A stretch of 64,000 nt of DNA from JAOUEA01 sp963790335 (GTDB taxonomy: Bacteria; Actinomycetota; UBA4738; HRBIN12). Below, piece by piece: positions 47,927 through 57,608 of this stretch. Location of the stretch: positions 394,432 to 458,431 of the forward strand of contig CAWBOB010000002.1 of NCBI GenBank assembly GCA_963790335.1, in the 5' to 3' direction. The position numbers and the translations under genes are program-made. The notes below the pieces were generated by a model. It saw only the letters and a list, made by a program, of their open reading frames with translations, had not been told where the DNA came from and did no database searches. How positions within the stretch are numbered: position 1 is the first letter of the stretch; every line of letters begins with the position of its first letter.

Positions 47927-48625
47927 CTACTCGCAGCCGTCGACCGTGTCGCCCGGGTCGGTGGTGCAGGAGTCGGTGCCCGCCTGACCTCGCACGAGGT
48001 CGTTGCCGAGCCCGTCGACCGAGTTGATCGTGTCGTCTCCGACGCGCCCGCGCAGCTGATCGGCGTCCCGTCCTCCGACGACCGTATCGTTGCCCTGGCC
48101 GGCCGAGACCCGGTCCTTGCCGTGGTCGCCGTAGATGGTGTCGTCACCCTTCGAGCCACGCATGGTGTCGCCCTGCTGCCCACCTCGCATGGTGTCGTCG
48201 TCGAGGCCGCCCGCCATCAGGTCCTTGCCGCCGCCGCCCCTCACGATGTCGAGGCCCTTGTTGCCCGCCATGGAGTCGCGACGGGCGCCGCCCTTGAGGC
48301 GGTCGTTGCCGTCGTTGCCGAGCAGGTCGTCCCGGCCGCCGCCACCCTTGACGAGGTCGTCGCCGTTGCCGCCTTCCAACTGGTCGTTGCCGATGCCACC
48401 GCGCAGGATGTCGTTGCCATCGGCCCCGCGCAGCACGTCGTCGCCACCGCGGCCGCAGATCACGTCGCGACCCGCCGTGCCGTTGAGCACGTCGGGCCCG
48501 GGGGTGCCCACGATCGTGCATCCCCCCGTGGGGGTGCCCGCGACCGCGTTCGGAACCGCCGCGGGTCCGGCCAGCGTGGCGATCCCGGCCAGGAAGCCGA
48601 CACCCACGCGCAACACCTGTCTCAT
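47927..48625 (-). CDS. Secreted RTX-type calcium-binding repeat protein
   Basis: A 232-residue exported protein. A signal peptide covers about residues 1-30 (VLRVGVGFLAGIATLAGPAA, then NAVAGTP). It is followed by some 15 glycine- and aspartate-rich nonapeptides of the GGxGxDxLx type, such as GRGGDDVLRGADGNDILRGG. Two cysteines near each end (C36 and C57; C221 and C231) could close the module. RTX repeats fold into a beta-roll only when they bind calcium outside the cell. No enzymatic domain is attached. AAGGAGG lies 7 bases before the ATG. Confidence 0.85.
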   Translation of the reverse strand: MRQVLRVGVGFLAGIATLAGPAAVPNAVAGTPTGGCTIVGTPGPDVLNGTAGRDVICGRGGDDVLRGADGNDILRGGIGNDQLEGGNGDDLVKGGGGRDDLLGNDGNDRLKGGARRDSMAGNKGLDIVRGGGGKDLMAGGLDDDTMRGGQQGDTMRGSKGDDTIYGDHGKDRVSAGQGNDTVVGGRDADQLRGRVGDDTINSVDGLGNDLVRGQAGTDSCTTDPGDTVDGCE

Positions 48626-48736
48626 AGAGATCCTCCTTGCTCCGACTCACGGCCCTCGATAGGCGCCGTCCGGCTGAAACCGTACAGGGCGATCGCCGGT
48701 ATCGGCCAGCCCCGACGCAAGGTTCGAAGCGGCTCG

Positions 48737-48765
48737 TTGGGAACCACCTCCGTCGAGGCTAGGCT
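48737..48765 (+). promoter_or_regulatory. Promoter of the SIS gene
   Basis: TTGGGA (48737-48742) and TAGGCT (48760-48765) are separated by 17 bases. The SIS gene ribosome binding site AAGGAG follows about 17 bases later. Confidence 0.6.
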
Positions 48766-48798
48766 GAGCGCTGCCCACGGCCAAGGAGAGCTCGCCAG

Positions 48799-49787
48799 AT
48801 GACGAACGGTGGCGCCACGTCGCTCGAGACGCAGATCCGCTCCCAACCAGCCGAGATCGAACGCATGCTCGCGTCGTCGTCGGTCCGCGCGCAGGTGCAC
48901 CTGGCGTCGGAGGGACTGCATCGGGCGCGCCGCCTCTGGGTCATCGGCACCGGTACGAGCCTGCACGCCGCCGAACTGGGAGCCGCGATGCTCATGGAGG
49001 CCGGCCGCGCCGCCACCGTGGTCCCGGCCATGTCGTTCGTCACCCAGGCGCCGGTCATCGGACCCAAGGATGGCGTGATCGTGATCACCCACACGGGAGA
49101 GACTCGTACGCGCTCGCCGCCCGCGCTTTGGCCTTCACCGGAGGCCTCGACACGGTCACGATCACCAAGCGCGGCACCGACTTCCCTCGGGCGGTCGAGA
49201 CCGTTGCCGCCGAGACCAGCGAGACCTACACGGTGAGCTACACGACGGCCCTCATCGCGTTGGCGCTGATCGCACGGGAGCTGGGGGCCGCCTCGCTCGA
49301 CGACGCCGCGCTCGGTGCCGTGCCGGGCGCCGTGCAGGCGGCGATCGACGACCCGGGCCTCGACGACGTACCCGTGCCCGAGCGGGTGCTGGTGATCGCC
49401 GGGGCGGGGCCGAGCTCGATCACGGCGCGTGAGGGCGCGCTCAAGATCCGAGAGGCCGCGAGGGTGCTCGCCGAGGGGTACGACATCGACCATCTCCTGC
49501 ACGGCTCGGCCGTGCCGCTCGACCGCCGCGACCATCTGGTGACCCTCACACCTCCCGACGAGGCGCTCGTGTCGGGGGTCGGAAGCGCCGCCGCGGCCGA
49601 AGGCATCGGCCTCACGGCGCTGCGAGAGCCCTCGTCGCTCTCACCGCTGCTGGCCCAGATCCCGCTCACGGTGCGTCTGCAGATGCTGGCCCTCCGCATG
49701 GCCCGGCGCGGCAAGCACGATCCCGATCGTGTGATCGTCGGGGCGTGGGCGGACGAATCCCTGTGGCGAACGGGCGCTCCCGAGTAA
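48799..49787 (+). CDS. Sugar isomerase (SIS) domain protein, GlmS-like C-terminal type (one frame break)
   Basis: A protein of about 329 residues with two SIS domains and no glutaminase domain. The first has LWVIGTGTSLHAAELGAAML and ITHTGETR. A break near 49102 (a base missing in GAGAC-TCG) separates it from SYALAARALAFTGGLDTVTI. The second has VLVIAGAGPSSITAREGALKIREAARVLA. The layout matches GlmS C-terminal isomerase-type proteins that bind a hexosamine or amino-sugar phosphate. The exact substrate is unknown. AAGGAG lies upstream of the ATG. Confidence 0.82.
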
Positions 49788-49826
49788 GCCCGCCCGCGCT
49801 CGTCGCGCACGCGCGCATCTGGAGCA

Positions 49827-51173
49827 TCAGGTGGCCGAGCGCTCCGAACGCACGAACGGCCGCACGGCCGCGAGTTCCCGCAACCCGACCCTGGCGCACA
49901 CGACGGCCCCGTGCTCGCCGTGCGTGGTCGAGATGACCTCGGCCTGGCGGTAGAGCATGGCCGTGACGTCTTCCCGCCCGTAGGGGACGAGCAGCTCGAC
50001 CTCCACGGGCGGCCGCGGAAGGGTCACCTCGAGCGTGTCGAGCAGGCCGTCGATGCCCTCCCCCGACCGTGCCGAGACCGGCACCGACCCCGGATAGCGA
50101 CGGGCGACGCGAGCCCGTTCGGACCCGCTCAGCAGATCGATCTTGTTCAGCACGAGCACCTCGGGGATCGAGCCCGCCCCGATCTCGCCGAGCACCCTTC
50201 GAACCGCATCCACCTGCTCGCCCAGTTCGTCCGACGAGGCGTCGGCCACGTGCACCACGAGCTCGGCCAGGGTCACCTCCTCGAGGGTCGAGCGGAACGC
50301 CTCGATCAGGTCGTGCGGAAGCTTGCTGACGAACCCCACCGTGTCGCTGATGGTGCAGCGTCTTCCTGCCGGCAGCTTGAGCCGACGCACCGTGGGGTCG
50401 AGCGTCGCGAAGAGCTGGTCGGCCACGATCACGTCGGCGCCGGTGAGCCGGTTCATGAGCGTGGACTTGCCCGAGTTCGTGTATCCGGCGATCGCCGCCT
50501 GGGGCACGCCACTTCCCTGGCGTCTCGAGCGCTTGGTCTCGCGCGTGCGAGCGAGGGCCTTGAGCTCACGGCGGAGCTTCGCGATGCGTCGCCCGATGTG
50601 CTGGCGGTCGAGCTCGAGCTTCGTCTCGCCGCCCCCGAACCGGGTGCCGACGCCGCCTCCGGCCCGGCTCATCGCCTCGCCCCAACCCCGCAGCCGAGGA
50701 AGCAGGTAGTTCAGCTGCGCGAGCTCGACCTGCGCCTTGCCCTCCCGGCTACGCGCGTGCAGCGCGAAGATGTCCAGGATCAACGCCGTGCGGTCGATGA
50801 CCTTGACGCCGAGCCGCTCCTCGAGAGACCGCAGTTGGCCGGGCGTGAGCTCGTGATCCAGGATCACGGAGTCCGCGCCGCTGCGATGCACCTCGGCGTG
50901 CACCTCGTCGAGCTTGCCACGGCCGATGTAGGTGGCCGGGTCGGGCTCTCGCCGGCTCTGCAGCACCCGTCCGACCGCCTCGGCGCCCGCGGAGTCCGCC
51001 AGGGCTGCCAGCTCATCGAGATCGCGCTCGTCGATGCCCGGTCCGACCCCGACGAGCACGGCCTTCTCCCGGACCGCGGGGCGCCAGGTCGCCGAGAGCG
51101 GCGATTCGAGCACCTGGGCCTGGCGCGCGCCCGATCCCGATCGGCCGGCGCGATCCTGCGTGGGTTCGGTCAT
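49827..51173 (-). CDS. hflX: GTPase HflX
   Basis: A ribosome-associated GTPase that rescues or splits stalled ribosomes. The ATG at 51173 gives 448 residues, starting MTEPTQDRAGRSG. The HflX N-terminal domain has DSVILDHELTPGQLRSLEER and DRTALILDIFALHARSREGK, then GAGVGTRFGGGE-type AGGGVGTRFGGGETKLELD. The G domain has GYTNSGKSTLMNRL, the DTVGF motif and NKIDLL. It lies 7 bases after dapD in the same minus-strand run. Confidence 0.95.
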   Translation of the reverse strand: MTEPTQDRAGRSGSGARQAQVLESPLSATWRPAVREKAVLVGVGPGIDERDLDELAALADSAGAEAVGRVLQSRREPDPATYIGRGKLDEVHAEVHRSGADSVILDHELTPGQLRSLEERLGVKVIDRTALILDIFALHARSREGKAQVELAQLNYLLPRLRGWGEAMSRAGGGVGTRFGGGETKLELDRQHIGRRIAKLRRELKALARTRETKRSRRQGSGVPQAAIAGYTNSGKSTLMNRLTGADVIVADQLFATLDPTVRRLKLPAGRRCTISDTVGFVSKLPHDLIEAFRSTLEEVTLAELVVHVADASSDELGEQVDAVRRVLGEIGAGSIPEVLVLNKIDLLSGSERARVARRYPGSVPVSARSGEGIDGLLDTLEVTLPRPPVEVELLVPYGREDVTAMLYRQAEVISTTHGEHGAVVCARVGLRELAAVRPFVRSERSAT

Positions 51174-51180
51174 CGATCGC

Positions 51181-52011
51181 TCACTGCATCGACGAGCCGA
51201 AGTCGCGGAGCATCTCGTTGAGCGCCACCTTGTCATCGGTGGCCTCGGTGCGGTGGCCGATGATCAGGCCGCACGGCAATCCGAACGTTCCTGCCGGGAA
51301 GTCTCGATCCCGCGTGCCGGGCACGACGACCGCACCGTCGGGCACGACACCCCGGTGCTCGACGGTCTCGGTGCCCGTGACGTCGATCACGGGGGTGTTC
51401 CCCGTGAGCCGCACCCCCGCGCCCAGCACCGCGCGGGCCCCGACCCGAACGCCCTCGACCACCACGCAGCGTGACCCGATGAACGCGCCGTCGCCGATGA
51501 TGACCGGCGCCGCCTGCACCGGCTCGAGCACCCCTCCGATGCCGGCGCCGCCGGCAAGGTGCACACCCGCGCCGATCTGCGCGCAGGAGCCGACCGTGGC
51601 CCACGTGTCGACCATCGTGTCGGGGCCGACCCAGGCTCCGATGTTCACGTAGCTCGGCATCAGCACCACGCCCGGCGAGAGGTATGCCCCGTAGCGTGCC
51701 GTGGCCGGGGGCACGACCCGCACCCGCAGCTCCTGGTAGCCGCGCTTGAGTGGAAGCTTGTCGTGGTACTCGAACGGGCCGGCTTCGGTGACCTCGAGAC
51801 GACGCACCCGGAAGTACAGGAGGACGGCACGCTTCGCCCACTCGTGCACGCGCCATCGCTCGCCATCGGGCTCTGCCACGCGCACGGTCCCGCGGTCGAG
51901 CATCGCGATGGCTTCCTCGATCGCTTCCTCGTCGAGCGGAGCGTCCGGATCGGCTTCGGCGGCCGACCAGCTCGCGTCGACGCGGGCGGCCACGGCTTCG
52001 ACGTCGGTCAC
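51181..52011 (-). CDS. dapD: 2,3,4,5-tetrahydropyridine-2,6-dicarboxylate N-succinyltransferase
   Basis: Succinylates tetrahydrodipicolinate in lysine/DAP synthesis. The GTG at 52011 overlaps the dapC stop (GTGA), giving 276 residues. The left-handed beta-helix repeats are clear: YVNIGAWVGPDTMVDTWATV, GSCAQIGAGVHLAGGAGIGG and GDGAFIGSRCVVVEGVRVG. It ends with the usual C-terminal helix. Together with dapC and dapE it shows that this organism uses the succinylase branch. Confidence 0.96.
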   Translation of the reverse strand: MTDVEAVAARVDASWSAAEADPDAPLDEEAIEEAIAMLDRGTVRVAEPDGERWRVHEWAKRAVLLYFRVRRLEVTEAGPFEYHDKLPLKRGYQELRVRVVPPATARYGAYLSPGVVLMPSYVNIGAWVGPDTMVDTWATVGSCAQIGAGVHLAGGAGIGGVLEPVQAAPVIIGDGAFIGSRCVVVEGVRVGARAVLGAGVRLTGNTPVIDVTGTETVEHRGVVPDGAVVVPGTRDRDFPAGTFGLPCGLIIGHRTEATDDKVALNEMLRDFGSSMQ

Positions 52012-53180
52012 GCTCGCACCTCGTCGAGCACCGCATCGAGCTCGCTCACCGCGCGCCGGCAATCGTCGAGCGACGGAACCATGGCGGCTCGAACGTACCC
52101 TTCCCCCTCGGGTCCGAAGAACGAGCCGGGCGCGACGATCACCCCCGCTCGCTCGAGCAGATCGAGCGCCCAGTCGAGCGACGGACGGCCGTCGGGCACC
52201 GCCACCCACAGGTAGAAGGTGGCGACGCTTCCTGCGACGTGGATGCGGTGCCGCTCGAAGAGCTCGAGGAAGAGCGCGCGCTTGCGCCCGTATCGGCGCC
52301 GATTCTCCTCGACGTGCGCTTCGTCGTTCCACGCACTGACCGACGCCCGCTGTACGAACTCCTGCGGGGTGACGCCGACGCTCGGGCGCAACGACGTGAG
52401 CGCGGAGATCAGCGACGCGTCACCGGCCGCGAATCCGCTCCGATAGCCGGTCATCGACGACCGCTTGCTGAGCGTGTTGATCGCGACGACGTTGGTGAGG
52501 TCGCCGACCTGCAGGGCCGACGCAGGAGCCTCCGGCCCGAACCAGAGTTCGCTGTACGCCTCGTCGGAGGCGAGCAGCACGTCGTGGCGCCGGCAGACCT
52601 CGGCGGCGTGCTCGTAGAACGACAGCGGCGCCACCGCGCCGGTCGGGTTGTTGGGGTAGTTCAACCACAGGATGGCGGCACGATCCCACGTCGCAGCCTC
52701 CACGGCGTCGAGATCGGGCAGGAAGCCGTTCCCCTCGAGCAACGGGAGTCGCCTCACCTGCGCCCCCGCGAACCGCGCCCCGCGCTCGGGGATCGTGTAG
52801 CCGGGTGCGGTGACGAGCACGAGGTCCTTGCCGCCGGCCGGGTCGAGGATGGACTGCGCGAGCGAGAACACGATCTCCTTCGACCCCAGCAGCGGCAGCA
52901 CCTGCGTATCGGGGTCGAGCTCGACGCCGAAGCGGCGAGCGATCCACCCGGTCACCGCGTGCCGAAGCTCGGCGAGGCCGGCCGCGCGCGGATACGACGA
53001 GATGGGTTCGATCGCGTCGCGCAGCGCCTGACGGATGAACCCGGGTGTGACCTCGCGCGGATCGCCGACCCCCAGGTCGACGATCTTCCTGCCAGCCGCG
53101 AGCGCACGCGCCTTCCTCCGATCGAGCTCCTCGAACGGGTACGGCTGCACCTGCCGCATGCCTGGTGACACGTGCGTCAC
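52008..53180 (-). CDS. dapC: Succinyldiaminopimelate transaminase
   Basis: A PLP enzyme that aminates N-succinyl-2-amino-6-ketopimelate. It has 390 residues of aminotransferase class I/II fold: IVDLGVGDPREVTPGFIRQA, LWLNYPNNPTGAVAP, DEAYSELWFG, and the PLP Lys in INTLSKRSSMTGYRSGF. Position between dapE and dapD fixes its role among many similar aminotransferases. The GTG/ATG overlaps at both ends suggest translational coupling. Confidence 0.9.
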   Translation of the reverse strand: MTHVSPGMRQVQPYPFEELDRRKARALAAGRKIVDLGVGDPREVTPGFIRQALRDAIEPISSYPRAAGLAELRHAVTGWIARRFGVELDPDTQVLPLLGSKEIVFSLAQSILDPAGGKDLVLVTAPGYTIPERGARFAGAQVRRLPLLEGNGFLPDLDAVEAATWDRAAILWLNYPNNPTGAVAPLSFYEHAAEVCRRHDVLLASDEAYSELWFGPEAPASALQVGDLTNVVAINTLSKRSSMTGYRSGFAAGDASLISALTSLRPSVGVTPQEFVQRASVSAWNDEAHVEENRRRYGRKRALFLELFERHRIHVAGSVATFYLWVAVPDGRPSLDWALDLLERAGVIVAPGSFFGPEGEGYVRAAMVPSLDDCRRAVSELDAVLDEVRA

Positions 53181-54310
53181 GCCGGCGATCGCTCCTTCCG
53201 CCGGTCATCGCTCGGAGCCGGCTTCAGCCCCAGGAACGCCCGAAGGACCTCGTGGCAGCGCACGAGCGCGGCCACCTCGATGCGTTCGTCGTCACGATGA
53301 GCGTACTGCGGGTCGCCCGGACCGAAGTTCACGGCGTCGACACCGGCGACCGCGAACTCCGCGACCGGGGTCCAGGCCTGCTTCGGACCCATCGTGAGAT
53401 CGCCGGCCTCACGGAGCCTCGTCACCAGCGGACCGTGCACGTCGACCCGACCGGGCGGAGCGTTGCCGTCGATCCGCACGCTCACGTCGGCGACCGACAG
53501 GAGCTCGTGGAGCCGGGCCTCCGCCTCGGCTCGGGTGTGTCCGGGCGCGTACCGGAAGTTCACGCGCGCCCGCACGCGATCGGGCACGACGTTGGCGGCG
53601 ACACCACCGTCGATCGTCGTGACGCTCATCACCTCGCGGAAGGTCCATCCGCCGATCGTCACGTCGCGTACGGGGAGCTCGGCGATCGGAGCCAGCGCCT
53701 CGATGGCCCGGTGGATCGCGTTGTCACCGAGCCATGGACGCGCGCTGTGCGCGGCACGTCCGGCGACGGTCACCGTGGCGTTCAGGTTGCCCAGGCACCC
53801 GACCTCGATGGCGTTGGCCGTGGGCTCCATCACGATCGCGAGGTCGGCCGCGCTCGCCATGGGGCACCGTCCGAACAGGGGGCCGAGCGAGCTCTCCTCG
53901 TAGGGGAGCTCCTCACGACCGAAGAACAGCAGACCCACGTCGAGATCGCTCGGCTCCCGCTGCAGATCGTGCGCGAGCTCGAGCATCACCGCGAGGCCGC
54001 CCTTCATGTCGCATGCACCGCGCCCGACGATCCGACCCTGCTCCAACCGTGCGGAGGGGGTCCCGGCGATCGGAACGGTGTCGACGTGCCCGGCGAGCAG
54101 CACGAACGGCGCCGACGTGCGGCGGCGCACCGGCACGGCGAGCAGCACCGAGTCGCTGTCGTCGACCACCTCCATGGTCGGGGGCAGCGAGCGCCGGATG
54201 GTGTCGAGCACCGCCGTCTCGTCGCCGCTCACCGACGACACGTCGACCAATGCCAGCGTGCGCTTGGCCAGCCGATCGGCCGTTGCGGTGCCGCCCGTCG
54301 ACGAGCTCAC
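53177..54310 (-). CDS. dapE: Succinyl-diaminopimelate desuccinylase
   Basis: An M20 zinc amidohydrolase that releases LL-DAP. The GTG at 54310 overlaps the dapF stop as GTGA and gives 377 residues. Metal-site motifs are LLAGHVDTVP, GRGACDMKGGLAVML, the general base Glu in FFGREELPYEESS, AIVMEPTAN, and a C-terminal His in PQYAHRDDERIEV. The dimerisation domain lies between. The gene sits between dapC and dapF. Confidence 0.93.
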   Translation of the reverse strand: MSSSTGGTATADRLAKRTLALVDVSSVSGDETAVLDTIRRSLPPTMEVVDDSDSVLLAVPVRRRTSAPFVLLAGHVDTVPIAGTPSARLEQGRIVGRGACDMKGGLAVMLELAHDLQREPSDLDVGLLFFGREELPYEESSLGPLFGRCPMASAADLAIVMEPTANAIEVGCLGNLNATVTVAGRAAHSARPWLGDNAIHRAIEALAPIAELPVRDVTIGGWTFREVMSVTTIDGGVAANVVPDRVRARVNFRYAPGHTRAEAEARLHELLSVADVSVRIDGNAPPGRVDVHGPLVTRLREAGDLTMGPKQAWTPVAEFAVAGVDAVNFGPGDPQYAHRDDERIEVAALVRCHEVLRAFLGLKPAPSDDRRKERSPA

Positions 54311-55182
54311 GACGTCGCCAGCGCCTCGAGGTCGACCACGCCTTCGAAGACGCGACGAGCCTCGCCCGTGAGCAGCACCTCGCCGTCGTCCCGACGTTCG
54401 ACCCGCAGGTCCCCTCCGGGGAACCGCACGACCGTCGACGACGGCACCAATCCGGCCTCGTTCGCCGCGACGGCGACCGCGCAGGCTCCGCTTCCGCACG
54501 CGAGGGTCTCGCCGCTCCCCCGCTCCCACACGCGAGCATGCACCACCCCGTCGTGCACGAATGCGAACTCCACGTTCGTGCCCTCGGGGAAGAGCTCGTG
54601 ACGCTCGAGCGCCGGGCCGACGTGGCCGACGTGCACGGTGACGGGGTCGCCGTCGATGAACACGACCAGATGGGGATTGCCCATCGACACGGCCGACGCG
54701 GTGAGCGTGAGGCCTCCGCCGATGTCGAACGGCTGGGCGAGGAACGTGTCCCAGGCCGGTCCCCGCATCGGGATCGCCGCGCGCGTGAAGTTCGGGCTTC
54801 CCATGGCGACCGTGACCTGCCCCACCGTGCCGTCGTCCGCCCGATGCAGTGACAGGTGCTTCGTGCCGACGGCGGTCTGCACGTCGATCTCGGTCCCCGC
54901 GACCAGTCCGCGATCGTGCAGCAGCATCCCGACGCAGCGGATGCCGTTGCCACACATCTCGGCGGCGGACCCGTCGGCGTTGGCGTAGTCCATGACGAAG
55001 TCCGCGCCGTCGCGATCGCCGCGCACCACCCTGATCAGGCCGTCGGCGCCGACGCCGGTCCTGCGATGGCACACGGCTGCGATCTGCGAGGGGGTGAGCG
55101 GCCTTCGGTCGTCGAGGTCCAGCACCATGACGAGGTCGTTGCCGGCCCCCTGATACTTCGCGAACGCCAGCGGGTCGGTCAC
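54307..55182 (-). CDS. dapF: Diaminopimelate epimerase
   Basis: Converts LL-DAP to meso-DAP for lysine and peptidoglycan. It has 291 residues. It opens MTDPLAFAKYQGAGNDLVMV. Both catalytic cysteines are present, in AEMCGNGIRCVGM and ETLACGSGACAVAVAA, with MGNPHLVVF and FAFVHDGVVHARVWERGSGE between them. The ATG at 55182 overlaps the miaA stop (ATGA). Confidence 0.96.
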   Translation of the reverse strand: MTDPLAFAKYQGAGNDLVMVLDLDDRRPLTPSQIAAVCHRRTGVGADGLIRVVRGDRDGADFVMDYANADGSAAEMCGNGIRCVGMLLHDRGLVAGTEIDVQTAVGTKHLSLHRADDGTVGQVTVAMGSPNFTRAAIPMRGPAWDTFLAQPFDIGGGLTLTASAVSMGNPHLVVFIDGDPVTVHVGHVGPALERHELFPEGTNVEFAFVHDGVVHARVWERGSGETLACGSGACAVAVAANEAGLVPSSTVVRFPGGDLRVERRDDGEVLLTGEARRVFEGVVDLEALATS

Positions 55183-56109
55183 CGTGCCGCCAGCAGGAAC
55201 GCCTCGATGTCGTCGCGCACGGCGGGGGCTCCGTCAGCGCCAGCCTCGAACCATCGAACCCTGGGGTCGCGACGGAACCACGCCATCTGCCGCCTGGCCA
55301 AGTGCTTCGTGCGTCTCACGGTTGCCTCCCAGGCCTCCTCGAGGGAGAGCCTACCGTCGAGGTGACGCGCGAGCTCCGCGTAGCCGATCGCGTGCGTCGA
55401 GGTGAGCCAGTCGCCGGATCCGGCGTCGACGAGCCCACGGACCTCCTCGAGCCACCCGGCGGCGAACATCGCCGAGACGCGGTCGGCGATACGCCGGGCC
55501 CGCACCGCCGCGGGCATGTGGACGCCGGCGACCCGGACACGCCCTGGGTCGTAGCGGCGCCACGCGTCGGCGAACCGACTGAACGGTGTGCCGGTGACCG
55601 CGGCCACCTCGAGCGCTCGCACGATGCGGCGCTCGTTGGCCGGTTCGATGCGGCTCGCCGCCACGGGATCCACGGACTCGAGGCGCCGGTACAGGGTGGC
55701 CACCCCCGCCGTGTCGGCTTCCGTCTGCAGCTCCTCGCGCACGGCTGCGTTCTCCGCCCGGGAAACGCAGATCGTCCACGACCGCGCGGAAGTAGAGGCC
55801 GGAGCCACCCACGAGCATCGGGATGGCCCCACGTTCGCGGATCGCGGCGACCGTCGGCATCGCGAGCGAGCGGAACCGCGCCACGGAGAACCGCTCGCTC
55901 GGTGCGGCGAGGTCGAGGAGATGGTGCGGCACCCGGGCTCGCTGATCCGGGGTGGGCTTCGCCGTGCCGACATCCATGCCTCGGTAGACGACCATCGAGT
56001 CGACCGAGCAGATCTCGGCTCCGAGCGCGATCGCGAGCTCGATGCCCGCCTCGGTCTTGCCCGACGCGGTCGGTCCCACCAGCGCCACCATGGGTGCCGC
56101 GCCCTGCAT
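55179..56109 (-). CDS. miaA: tRNA dimethylallyltransferase MiaA (one frame break)
   Basis: Adds the isopentenyl group to A37 of tRNAs reading U-starting codons. The ATG at 56109 starts MQGAAPMVALVGPTASGKTE (P-loop). The dimethylallyl-PP and tRNA-binding region includes SVDSMVVYRGMDVGTAKPT and PMLVGGSGLYFRAVVDDLRF. A frame break near 55762 follows. The remainder (RAENAAVREELQTEADTAG, ALEVAAVTGTPFSRF, WEATVRRTKHLARRQMAWFRRD) completes the family. It is coupled to miaB upstream and to dapF downstream. Confidence 0.93.
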
Positions 56110-56120
56110 CGGCGGGGTGC

Positions 56121-57464
56121 TCAGAGCGAGGCCGCGGCAGGAGCCGGCACGAGCTCACCGACGAGGTGGTGCGGGGCGGCTTCCACGACTCGCGCCTCCG
56201 CGAAGGTGCCCGGCTCGAGCCGTTCGGCGAGGTGCACGATGCGATTGGTGCGCGTGCGCGACTGCGTCGACCGGCCCTTGCGGTCACCGCCCTCGACCAG
56301 CACCTCCACGGTGTGACCCAGCAACGACGCGGCCTTCTCGGCCGAGATGCGTTCCTGCAGGGCGACGAGCCGGTCGAATCGGCCCTGCACGACGGCCTTG
56401 GGCACCTGCTCGTCGAAGCTCGCCGCGCTCGTGCCCGGCCTGGGCGAGTACTGGAACGTGTAGGCGCCGTCGAACCGGGCCGCCTCGACGACCTCGAGCG
56501 TCTGCTCGAAGTCGCCCTCGGTCTCGCCGGGGAACCCGACGATGATGTCGGTGGAGACCGCGACATCGGGGATCGCCGTTCGGATGCGGTCGAGCCAGCC
56601 GAGGTACCGCTCCCGCCGGTAGGAGCGGCGCATGCGCCTGAGCACCTCATCGGACCCCGACTGCAGCGGGAAGTGGATGTGCTCGCAGACCGCCGGCGTC
56701 TCGACCATCGCCTCGATCACGTCGGGCGTGAAGTCGTGGGGGTGGGGACTCGTGAACCGAACGCGCCTGATGCCGTCGACCTGCCCCACCCGGCGCAGCA
56801 GCTCGGCGAACATCGGGCGAGCGCTCGAACCCTGCACCGTGAGATCGCGCCCGTAGGTGTTCACGTTCTGTCCGAGCAGCGTGACCTCCACGACCCCCCG
56901 ATCGGCCAGGCCTCGCACCTCGTCGAGCACCTCGTCGACCGGCCGCGACCGCTGCGGGCCGCGCACGAGCGGCACGATGCAGAAGGTGCAGGCGTTGTCG
57001 CACCCCGGGGCGATCGAGACCCACGCCCGGAACGCATCGGCACGCTCGGCGGGCAACGGTCCGGGGAAGGTCTCGGTGTACTCCCGCACGTCGAGCTGCG
57101 GGCCGTCGGTCTCGGAACGCCGGAGCAGATCGAGCAGGTTCGCCAACGCGTGGGTGCCGACCACCACGTCGACCCACGGTGCGCGCCGCTGGATCTCTCC
57201 TTGGTCCTTCTGCGCGAGGCACCCAGCGACGACGATCTTCAGGTGGGGGTTCGCCGCCTTGACGGGCTTGAGATGGCCGAGGTTGCCGTACAGCTTGTTG
57301 TCGGCGTTCTCGCGGATCGCGCACGTGTTCAGGACGACGACACGAGCCTCGCGCACCTCCTCGACCGCGGTCATGCCGTCGGCCGCGAGCAGCCCGGCGA
57401 TGCGCTCGGAGTCATGGTCGTTCATCTGACATCCGAACGTTCGGATCAGGTAGGTGCGTTCCAC
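56121..57464 (-). CDS. miaB: tRNA-2-methylthio-N6-dimethylallyladenosine synthase
   Basis: A radical-SAM methylthiotransferase acting after MiaA at A37. The GTG at 57464 gives 447 residues. The UPF0004 domain has LIRTFGCQMNDHDSERIAGLL, NTCAIRENADNKLYGNLG and VAGCLAQKD. The radical-SAM cluster is GCDNACTFCIVP, and the TRAM domain ends the protein. A TAGGCT -10-like element (57472-57477) lies 7 bases before the GTG, consistent with a leaderless mRNA that also carries miaA and the dap genes. Confidence 0.95.
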   Translation of the reverse strand: MERTYLIRTFGCQMNDHDSERIAGLLAADGMTAVEEVREARVVVLNTCAIRENADNKLYGNLGHLKPVKAANPHLKIVVAGCLAQKDQGEIQRRAPWVDVVVGTHALANLLDLLRRSETDGPQLDVREYTETFPGPLPAERADAFRAWVSIAPGCDNACTFCIVPLVRGPQRSRPVDEVLDEVRGLADRGVVEVTLLGQNVNTYGRDLTVQGSSARPMFAELLRRVGQVDGIRRVRFTSPHPHDFTPDVIEAMVETPAVCEHIHFPLQSGSDEVLRRMRRSYRRERYLGWLDRIRTAIPDVAVSTDIIVGFPGETEGDFEQTLEVVEAARFDGAYTFQYSPRPGTSAASFDEQVPKAVVQGRFDRLVALQERISAEKAASLLGHTVEVLVEGGDRKGRSTQSRTRTNRIVHLAERLEPGTFAEARVVEAAPHHLVGELVPAPAAASL

Positions 57465-57471
57465 GCCAACG

Positions 57472-57477
57472 AGCCTA
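57472..57477 (-). promoter_or_regulatory. -10 element of the miaB-miaA-dap operon
   Basis: TAGGCT on the minus strand ends 7 bases before the miaB GTG, with no Shine-Dalgarno sequence between. I see no convincing -35. Confidence 0.45.
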
Positions 57478-57608
57478 GCGGAACGCACGCCCGGGCCCGG
57501 ACCCCCAGACCCGAACGGGGCTCAAGCATCGCGCTCCTGGGCCGATGCACGTGCAGGAACCACCTTCCGCGAGCGGGCTGTTGGGCCGAGAGGAGGCGAC
57601 GCTCCACG

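Noticed and set aside
57431..57444. Palindrome TCCGAACGTTCGGA as a possible LexA box
   Set aside because: It lacks the 4-base spacer of the LexA consensus and lies inside the miaB coding sequence.
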